This document shows, piece after piece, positions 1 through 6,700 of a stretch of 9,596 nucleotides of DNA. A program made the translations under genes and the position numbers. The notes under the pieces were generated by a model. That model had not been told where the DNA came from. It made no database searches and worked only from the letters and a program-made list of their open reading frames with translations. The DNA comes from Candidatus Gastranaerophilales bacterium (GTDB taxonomy: Bacteria; Cyanobacteriota; Vampirovibrionia; Gastranaerophilales; Gastranaerophilaceae): positions 1 to 9,596 of the forward strand of contig JAJQFK010000246.1 in assembly GCA_021201175.1 (NCBI GenBank). The letters run 5' to 3'. Positions within the stretch are counted from its first letter, which is position 1, and each line of letters starts with the position of its first letter.

Positions 1-695
<695 letters not shown>

Positions 696-715
696 CAGAA
701 AAGTTTATGTCCTTC

Positions 716-733
716 GTTTGTCTTTCGACAAAC
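716..733 (-). other. Hairpin with GAAA tetraloop in the 16S leader
   Basis: On the minus strand GTTTGTC-GAAA-GACAAAC forms a perfect 7-bp stem closed by a GNRA tetraloop, about 20 nt upstream of the mature 16S 5' end. It would sit in the pre-rRNA leader and may influence leader folding or 5' processing. The main RNase III stem would need 16S downstream sequence that is outside the window, so a processing role is inference. Confidence 0.55.
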
Positions 734-914
734 TGCTCGACTTCATATTTGTGTGTCCGTTTCATTTTTTCAAAATCAACAGGTATATATCGTTTTCAGC
801 TATTCTGTTTTCAATGTTCTATTTCTCTAAATCAAAAGTCAGCAAAAAATCAACCATTCGTCTCATTCCACATTCCTTTTAAATTTATCAGTCACCCGTT
901 CAGCGACATTTCTT

Positions 915-942
915 ATGTTATCACCTCAATTTTTATTGTCAA
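915..942 (-). promoter_or_regulatory. Proximal rRNA promoter (P2)
   Basis: Minus-strand sigma-70 promoter for the rRNA operon. A perfect -35 TTGACA is at 942-937, followed by a 16-nt spacer and -10 TAACAT (4 of 6) at 920-915. Immediately upstream (about 943-975) the minus strand is almost pure A/T with A-runs, like an UP element. Transcription would begin near 908, giving a leader of about 210 nt before 16S. Strength and start site are inferred from sequence only. Confidence 0.65.
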
Positions 943-976
943 GAACTTTTTTTAAATTTCTTTTATTTTTTTTGAG

Positions 977-1088
977 GTTCCAACTCTCTGAGTTTCAGTT
1001 CTCACTGATAACACCTTTCGGTGTATATTTCATTTGCTTTGAGCTTTAATTTTAAAAACATACATATTTGATGTAAGTTTCAGCTCTC
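977..1088 (-). repeat. Three degenerate copies of a 12-bp motif between the rRNA promoters
   Basis: On the plus strand the motif GTTYCARYTCTC occurs at 977-988 (GTTCCAACTCTC), 992-1003 (GTTTCAGTTCTC) and 1077-1088 (GTTTCAGCTCTC). The second and third copies extend to a 13-of-14 match, AGTTTCAG[T/C]TCTCA, at 991-1004 and 1076-1089. The first two are 15 bp apart and lie just upstream of the A-rich tract of P2. The third lies about 20 bp downstream of the predicted P1 start. They could be protein-binding sites, or parts of a leader-RNA structure in P1 transcripts. Chance similarity is possible in so short a motif. Confidence 0.35.
1011..1024 (-). other. Small hairpin between the rRNA promoters
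   Basis: ACACC-TTTC-GGTGT is a perfect 5-bp inverted repeat; on the minus strand its loop is GAAA. It would be present only in transcripts from the distal promoter. The minus strand has no U-run directly after it, so it does not look like an intrinsic terminator. Function unknown. Confidence 0.35.
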
Positions 1089-1115
1089 AGCTCCGTGGCA
1101 ACTTCCACATTCATT

Positions 1116-1144
1116 AATGTATTCCAAACAAAAATTTATGTCAA
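1116..1144 (-). promoter_or_regulatory. Distal rRNA promoter (P1)
   Basis: Minus-strand sigma-70 promoter: perfect -35 TTGACA at 1144-1139, 17-nt spacer, -10 TACATT (4 of 6) at 1121-1116, with a start predicted near 1109. About 50 bp directly upstream (roughly 1151-1203) are nearly pure A on the minus strand (pure T on the plus strand), an extreme UP-like tract. Together with the promoter about 200 bp closer to 16S, this gives a tandem P1-P2 layout typical of bacterial rRNA operons. Confidence 0.6.
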
Positions 1145-1248
1145 CACATGTTTTTTATTTTTTTTTATTATTTTTTGTTATTTTTATTCTTTTTTTCTTT
1201 AAATTCAATATTTACGCGCCTTATGGCACTTTACAAAAATTCATATTT

Positions 1249-1277
1249 TTGCTTTTTTCCCCTCTGTAATGTATCAT
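1249..1277 (+). promoter_or_regulatory. Candidate promoter of the zinc-ribbon/radical SAM pair
   Basis: TTGCTT at 1249-1254, a 17-nt spacer and TATCAT (5 of 6) at 1272-1277 would start transcription near 1284, about 32 nt before the ATG at 1316 and leaving room for the AAGGA site at 1303-1307. The -35 match is only moderate, and in AT-rich DNA such matches arise by chance. Confidence 0.4.
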
Positions 1278-1315
1278 CTTTTTGTTATTTTACATTTTTA
1301 CTAAGGAATTTTATT

Positions 1316-1483
1316 ATGGCAAGAATTGTTAGGCCTACTTGGGCAATAAGATGTGTTCAATCAGGATGTAAATGCCTCTTTGAAGTCGCTGTGACAGAAA
1401 ACGGCAAACAACAAGAAGTTATTTGTCCAAACTGCGGCGAACATTACGTTTACCCCGCTGCTGAACCAAAACATGAAGACTAA
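1316..1483 (+). CDS. Small zinc-ribbon-like protein (55 aa)
   Basis: A 55-residue protein of unknown specific function. It contains five cysteines arranged as C13-x4-C18-x-C20 and, 16 residues later, C37-P-N-C40. The CPNCG half is a classic zinc-knuckle turn, so a single zinc ribbon is likely, with C13 or C18/C20 supplying the other ligands. Such small ribbons bind zinc and often contact nucleic acid or a partner protein; which applies here is not visible. The ATG at 1316 is chosen because AAGGA (1303-1307) sits 8 nt upstream. The same frame extends back to 1148, but that part reads through a T-rich non-coding tract as poly-Phe/Leu and has no ribosome binding site. The stop codon overlaps the start of the radical SAM gene (TAATG), so the two are probably co-translated and may act together. 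There is no signal peptide or membrane segment, so it is cytosolic. Confidence 0.85.
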   Translation: MARIVRPTWAIRCVQSGCKCLFEVAVTENGKQQEVICPNCGEHYVYPAAEPKHED

Positions 1484-2409
1484 TGTTTTTCTACGACTCA
1501 AATAAAAGATATAACCGTTTTAGTGACCATCTGCGCTCTTTATACGGTGTTAAAGTCTATAAAGTTACTCTCGATGCCGGCTTTACCTGCCCCAACCGCG
1601 ACGGAACTATTTCCAATGAGGGCTGCATTTTTTGCGATAACGGCGGCAGCTTTTCGCAGCTTTATCCTAATAACATTTCTATCAAAGAACAATTAGATTT
1701 AGGTATTCTATTATCTATAGACAAATATAAAGCTAAAAAGTTCCTTGCATATTTTCAAGCATACTCTAATACTTATAAACCCGTAAAAGAACTTGAAAAT
1801 ATCTATAATCAAGCACTTTCGCATGAAGATGTTATCGGCATGTCAATCGGCACACGTCCGGACTGCGTTGACGGAGAAAAACTTGATTTAATTGCAGGAT
1901 ACACAAAAGACCGTTATGTGTGGCTTGAATACGGGTTGCAAAGTATACATGAAAAATCTTTAAAATTTATAAACCGCGGTCACTCTTTTGAAACTTTTTG
2001 TCATGCCTTAAAAGAAACTCAAAAAAGAAATATTAATGTTTGTGCGCATGTAATTCTGGGACTTCCGACCGAAACAAAAAAAGACATGCTCCAAACCGCC
2101 AAAGTTCTGGGCGACTTAGGTGTAAGCGGAGTTAAAATTCATCTTCTCTGCGTACTGAATAATACAAGATTAGCAAAACTCTATTTTCAAGGCAAAATTC
2201 CCATGATGGAAGAAGATGAGTATGTTGAAACAGTTTGCGATTTCCTTGAACTTTTGCCCCCTGAAATAACTATTCATCGTTTAGCCGGAAACGGATTAAA
2301 ACCAAACATGCTTGCTCCCGGCTGGTTAAGTAAAAAATTCGTTGTTCTGAATAAAATTGACAAACTTCTTGAACTGCGAAACTCTTTTCAAGGTGCCTTA
2401 TATCATTAA
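1483..2409 (+). CDS. TIGR01212/YhcC-family radical SAM protein
   Basis: A 308-residue radical S-adenosylmethionine enzyme, close to the usual length of about 310 for this family. The [4Fe-4S] cluster ligands are C36, C48 and C51 in TCPNRDGT...GCIFC, the spacing typical of the YhcC/YtqA group rather than the common CxxxCxxC. Other family blocks are SIGTRPDCV (121-129), EYGLQSIHEKSLKFINRGHS (149-168), the GLP-type strand HVILGLPTET (189-198), KIHLLCVL (218-225) and LPPEITIHRLAGNG (258-271). The family is related to Elp3-type enzymes. As I recall, the Bacillus member YtqA has been linked to wobble-uridine (mnm5) tRNA modification, and the role of E. coli YhcC is less clear; I cannot assign this protein to a subgroup. 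There is no strong ribosome binding site. The ATG overlaps the TAA of the upstream zinc-ribbon gene by one base, so translational coupling is likely. The gene faces the sigma factor gene end to end. Confidence 0.93.
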   Translation: MFFYDSNKRYNRFSDHLRSLYGVKVYKVTLDAGFTCPNRDGTISNEGCIFCDNGGSFSQLYPNNISIKEQLDLGILLSIDKYKAKKFLAYFQAYSNTYKPVKELENIYNQALSHEDVIGMSIGTRPDCVDGEKLDLIAGYTKDRYVWLEYGLQSIHEKSLKFINRGHSFETFCHALKETQKRNINVCAHVILGLPTETKKDMLQTAKVLGDLGVSGVKIHLLCVLNNTRLAKLYFQGKIPMMEEDEYVETVCDFLELLPPEITIHRLAGNGLKPNMLAPGWLSKKFVVLNKIDKLLELRNSFQGALYH

Positions 2410-2488
2410 AACAGCCCGAACGAACGACAGTTGCGGCAATATTATTGTTAATCCGGTGTCGAGCGCATTTTTCAATGACTTCATAATT
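2410..2488. other. Convergent spacer with locally raised GC
   Basis: This is the gap between the ends of the radical SAM gene (plus) and the sigma factor gene (minus). Positions 2401-2470 are close to half G+C, clearly above the flanks. It holds imperfect inverted repeats (CGACA...TGTCG, CGG...CCG, CAATA...TATTG) that could fold weakly in either direction, but no clean stem plus U-run, so I do not call a terminator. The minus strand has an open 28-codon frame (2398-2484); see the findings. Confidence 0.5.
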
Positions 2489-3379
2489 TTATATTAAATA
2501 ATCTCTATATAAACTTATTGAAGTATCACAATTCCTTAACTTGTTTAGCGCTCTTGCTTCTGTTTGTCTTATGCATTCTTTTGTTACGCCGAAAATTTTT
2601 CCTATATCTTCAAGAGTTTGTTTTTCTTTACCTTCCAGTCCAAATCTTAAAGTTATAACTTTTTGTTCTTTGTCTTTTAAATTAGATAAAAGGTTCACTA
2701 TTTCATGTTTTAATGATTCATACTCTATATCTTTTTGTACATTAGCTTTTTTATCCTCTATTATATCTGCAAGCTGCACCTCGGAACCGTTATTAATTTC
2801 GTAATCACCCTCAAGCGAAAGTGTTTTTTTGTACGCATTAAGATAGTTATTAATTTTATTTACATCAATATTCATCTTTTTTGCTACATCTTCAACATTA
2901 ACATCAGTCGGATTTTCTCTTTCCATTTCACTTTTGATTTTTGAATATTTTGAGAGAGTTTCTTGTATGTATACCGGAATTTTAACACTGTTGGATTGTT
3001 CCGATATCGCTTTAAACATTGCTTGTCTAATCCACCAGGAAGCATATGTCGCAAATCTGTATCCAAATTTCCAGTTAAATTTGTCAACAGCTGCCATTAA
3101 CCCGATATTCCCCTCCTGTATTAAATCTGTCATCGGCAGCTTGCTTGTATGAATTATCTTTTTGGCTATTACTACAACAAGTTTCAAGTTCGATTTTATT
3201 AATTCTTGTTTTGCCTCAATTGAACCTTCTTTCGCCTTCATTGCAAGATTTTGTTCTTCTTCCGGAGTAAGATTTTTATATTTATTTATTTCTTTTATGT
3301 AATCTAAAATGTTCTTATCTTTATAAATTAAGTTTATTGCAGATATTTCGTAACCGTTATTTAAAGTTTCGTTATTCAT
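2489..3379 (-). CDS. RNA polymerase sigma-70 family factor (group 2-like)
   Basis: A 296-residue RpoD-like sigma factor that directs RNA polymerase to promoters. It has region 1.2 (about 23-53, LDYIKEINKYKNLTPEEE), region 2 (about 60-125, with LIQEGNIGLMAAVDKF at 86-101 and FATYASWWIRQA at 109-120), region 3 (about 130-175, starting SVKIPVYIQETL) and region 4 (about 225-283, helix-turn-helix TLEDIGKIFGVTKECIRQTE). It lacks the long acidic region 1.1 of primary sigma factors, which fits an alternative group 2 factor. Compared with E. coli RpoD, Q437 is kept (Q119) but T440 is Phe (F122). In the recognition helix R584 is Lys, R586 is Cys (C269), and E585 and R588 are kept. Promoter preference may therefore differ from the housekeeping factor; that is inference. 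The ATG at 3379 is supported by AGGAGT 6 nt upstream. The gene is divergent from the helicase gene and convergent with the radical SAM gene. Confidence 0.93.
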   Translation of the reverse strand: MNNETLNNGYEISAINLIYKDKNILDYIKEINKYKNLTPEEEQNLAMKAKEGSIEAKQELIKSNLKLVVVIAKKIIHTSKLPMTDLIQEGNIGLMAAVDKFNWKFGYRFATYASWWIRQAMFKAISEQSNSVKIPVYIQETLSKYSKIKSEMERENPTDVNVEDVAKKMNIDVNKINNYLNAYKKTLSLEGDYEINNGSEVQLADIIEDKKANVQKDIEYESLKHEIVNLLSNLKDKEQKVITLRFGLEGKEKQTLEDIGKIFGVTKECIRQTEARALNKLRNCDTSISLYRDYLI

Positions 3380-3385
3380 AATAAT

Positions 3386-3391
3386 ACTCCT
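3386..3391 (-). promoter_or_regulatory. Shine-Dalgarno site of the sigma factor gene
   Basis: The minus strand reads AGGAGT, 6 nt from the ATG at 3379. It is the best ribosome binding site in the window and fixes the start of the sigma factor. Confidence 0.85.
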
Positions 3392-3641
3392 GACTTATTT
3401 CTAATACACACACAAATTGCAATATAAACAGAACCTTAATACGCAAATGGTACAGGCTTGTTCTTCTAATGATTACCGCGGATTTACTTTGCTCGATAGC
3501 AGATTATTGAACTACAGTGAAATTCAAAATCAAATTTAAATTCTTACACACATTGTATATCTTATTTATATATTTAATATATCACTTTAAAAATTTAATT
3601 TCAAGTGTTTTGTAAAGAGTTGTTAAGTTAAAATTAAAATA

Positions 3642-3671
3642 TTAAGACTTTTTGTAATATTTCGTTATAAA
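3642..3671 (+). promoter_or_regulatory. Weak candidate promoter of the helicase gene
   Basis: TTAAGA (4 of 6 to TTGACA) at 3642-3647 and TATAAA (5 of 6 to TATAAT) at 3666-3671, spaced 18 nt, lie about 40 nt upstream of the ATG. The region is so AT-rich that chance matches are expected. Confidence 0.25.
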
Positions 3672-3707
3672 TCTGTTTTTAATTTTAGTTTTAATTACAA
3701 TTTAGTT

Positions 3708-6700
3708 ATGCTCATACAATCCGATTCCAATAAATATAATACTCATATTGCGGTAAAAAAGTATCTTGAATTGATTAATCAGGGAATTAGCCGGAATAGA
3801 ATACTATTTATTGTTCTAAATTCATATAAAAAAGAACAGATTATTGGAGAAATAAAAAAATCCGCTCCGGAGTTAAATTTTGAAAATTCCTTAGGAATAC
3901 ACACTTTCGGAGGGCTTTGCTATAACGCATTTAAAGATAATAAAGAATATATTATGAATCTTTTAGAAATTGAGGGAAATGATGTAGAGCCTAATCTTTG
4001 CGGGCTTGATGTTTCGCAGTATATATTCAAACAGAGTATAAAAACTGCCGATTTCTCGGACTATTTATCTAAAATAAATCTTTTACATCAACTTTTTAGA
4101 AGATATTCTTTAATTGTACAAAATAATTTGAACAAAGAAGAAATAAAAGTGCGTTCTCAAATTTTAGGCGAATCTTTTTATTTAGATGCACAAAAAGCTA
4201 TAGAGGATTATAAAAAACGTACGGTAAGGTATAAAAGTTTTGATTATCTCCGCCAGCTTGCCGTTCTGCCTTTAATCTACAAAAATACAGATTATTTTAA
4301 AAAGATTAATTATTTGATAGTTTTAGATGCAGATGAATTTTCTTATGCATTCTGGCTTTTTGTTGATTCAATCATGCCGGATATAAAAGATTACATGATT
4401 ACATATTCAAAAAACGGATCTTCAAGATGCGGATATTTATGTGCATATAAAAAAGGAGTTTTGGATTTTAAGAAAAAATATTCACCTGTTGAAATGCAGG
4501 TAGAAAATAAATCTGTTTTTAAAAAAACTGCCGGACTATTTTTTAAAAATTTATGTGCCGGTGAAAAAACAAAATTTGAAAATATTATATATAAAAAGAG
4601 CATTAAACGCCTTGATATGTTTGATTCTGTAATAAAAGAAGCGGAAGAACTTATAAAAAACGGAATAAAACCTTCTGATATCGCAATTATTTCTCCGTTA
4701 ATTGATGAAGTCTTAATTAATACATTCAAATTTACAAATTCTTTTGTTGATTTTCAAATATATTCGGGAAGTGAAAAACTAATATCCTCTAAAACCGTAA
4801 AATTTATTGTGTATATTTTAAAATTAATATGTAAAATAAAATTACAAGATTATGAATTAAAAAGTCTATTAATTAAACTTATAAATATTCCTTACAAAAA
4901 ATGTCTTAATATTGTTGGAGAATACAACAAAACAGGAATTTTACCGGAATATAACTTTGAAAAAGAAGATTATAATTATGCATACACAAAGCTTGTTTCT
5001 GTTATCAATTCTTTTGATAAAACAGATTTAGAGCTGTCTGAATGTATAAAAATAATTTTCACAAACATAATAAAAGAATTTAGTAAAGATTACGACATTG
5101 AAAAATATGATTTTTTTGTTAAAGAGGCTATAAGTTTTGAGAAAGCATTTAAAAACGAAATCAAAAATATTGCCGCGGAATTTATTAATCAGGCTCAAAA
5201 CAGTGTAATAAGCGAGAATCCCATAGAATCATTTAATAGAATCAAAAACAGTATAATTATTGCGACTCCGCAAAAAATAACTGATTGCAATTTAGAAACG
5301 AAGTACCAATTCTGGCTGGATATATCCTCAGGTGAATGGCTAAAACAGGATACCGGTACATTATATAATGCGTGGGTATTTAACAGAGAATGGAACAAAA
5401 AGGAATACACACTTGAAGATAACATTAATTTAACAAGAGAAAAAACAGCAAGATGTGTAAGAAAACTTATATTGTGCGCCGGAGAAGAAATAAGATTTTA
5501 TTCTTCAATTTACGATAATAACGGAAACGAAAATTTTGGCGGGTTAGAAGATTATGTGGAATTCCAAAATAACAAATCTAAACCGGCAGCAAAAATTATT
5601 CCAAGAAAAGATCAAAGACCAGTATTAGAATACAAATCAGGCAAGACAGGAATTATGGCTGTTCCGGGAGCGGGGAAAACTACAATTTTACTCGCACTTG
5701 TAGTTAAACTTTTAGAATCAGGAATTAAAGCGGAGAATATTTTTGTATTAACTTATATGGAGTCGGCTGCTAAAAATTTTAAAGAACGTTTGCAGACTAT
5801 GCTGCCCGATTACCCCTATTTGCCAAATATTTCCACTATTCATGGTCTTGCGCTTCGTATTATAAAAGAAAACGGAAATTATATAAAAATCGGACTTGAT
5901 GAAAATTTTGAAATTTGCGACGACAATATGAAAGAAAGAATTATAAAAGAATTATTTTTTAATCTCAAAATTGATGAAGAAAAATATGATAATTATATAA
6001 AAGCTGTTTCAACCGTAAAATTATCAGGAAATAGTGATAATTTACACTCTGTTCACAAGGAAATTAATGAGTTTTTCAACTTTTTTAATCAATATAATTG
6101 TATTTTAAAACAAAATAATTTAATAGATTATGATGATATGCTTAGTTTATCGGTAAAAATACTTGATAATTACCCTGAAATTTTACAATATTATCAAGAA
6201 ATATGTAAGTATATTATAGAAGATGAAGCTCAAGATTCATCATTAATCCAGCAAAAGTTAATTTCATTTTTAACAGGAAAATACAAAAATCTTATAAGGT
6301 GCGGAGATGTAAACCAATCCATTACTTCAACCTTTACAAACAGTGATTCCGAAAATTTTTTGAAATTTATACAAAATAATAAAAAAATCGAAATGGTTTC
6401 TTCACAGCGATGTGCAAAATCCATTTATACTTTAGCAAATAATTTAATTAAAACAGCCGTGAACACAAATGTAACACAGGGGGCATTTTATCCTATTGAA
6501 ATTCAAGGAACAAACAATAATCCTGCTGATGAAAATAAACCCGAATATATTATTTTTGAATCGGAAGAAGAAGAAAAATCTTTTATTCTGTCAAAAGTTA
6601 AACAAATTATTACCTCTAACCCCGATAAATCAATTGCAATACTGTTAAGATTAAATTCACAGGTCAATATTTACAATGAATTATTTTTATCAAACGGTAT

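Larger units (their letters stand above)
696..1315. other. 620-bp non-coding rRNA control region and divergent spacer
   Basis: This gap separates the 16S gene (leftward) from the zinc-ribbon gene (rightward). Positions 696 to about 908 are the pre-rRNA leader. Positions 908-1144 hold the two rRNA promoters, two small hairpins and the 12-bp repeats. Positions 1151-1203 are a nearly uninterrupted T tract on the plus strand. Positions 1249-1315 hold the candidate promoter and ribosome binding site of the zinc-ribbon gene. A stretch in the leader, ATTGAAAACAG, weakly recalls rRNA boxA-type antitermination sequences, too weakly for a call. Long open frames here are low-complexity Phe/Ser/Leu translations of T-rich DNA and are not genes. 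Confidence 0.8.
3380..3707. other. 328-bp divergent intergenic region between sigma factor and helicase genes
   Basis: The part nearest the helicase (about 3536-3707) is extremely AT-rich with short direct repeats of TTTTAATT type. The part nearest the sigma gene includes a less AT-rich island (about 3441-3510, near 40% G+C) with the 12-bp palindrome TGCTCGATAGCA (3490-3501) and the palindrome CCGCGG. The island lies in what would be the sigma mRNA leader if the promoter is further upstream. A 30-codon plus-strand frame (3447-3539) crosses it but has no ribosome binding site. I found no convincing sigma-gene promoter, tRNA or terminator. Confidence 0.6.

Noticed and set aside
977..1110. T-box or similar riboswitch in the P1 leader because of GAGAGTTGGAAC-like strings
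   Set aside because: No T-box antiterminator motif or terminator helix is present, and the downstream gene is rRNA.
1148..1315. N-terminal extension of the zinc-ribbon protein rich in Phe and Leu, possible membrane segment
   Set aside because: It is a translation of the T-tract that serves as the UP-like element of P1. A good AAGGA site and ATG at 1316 give the real start.
2410..2480. Possible bidirectional terminator between the convergent genes
   Set aside because: The inverted repeats are short and broken and not followed by a clear U-run in either direction.
2541..3152. Several plus-strand frames opposite the sigma factor gene
   Set aside because: The minus-strand frame encodes all sigma-70 regions, so these are shadows.
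4391..4729. 112-codon minus-strand frame inside the helicase gene
   Set aside because: Shadow of the long helicase frame; no start signal and no recognisable family.
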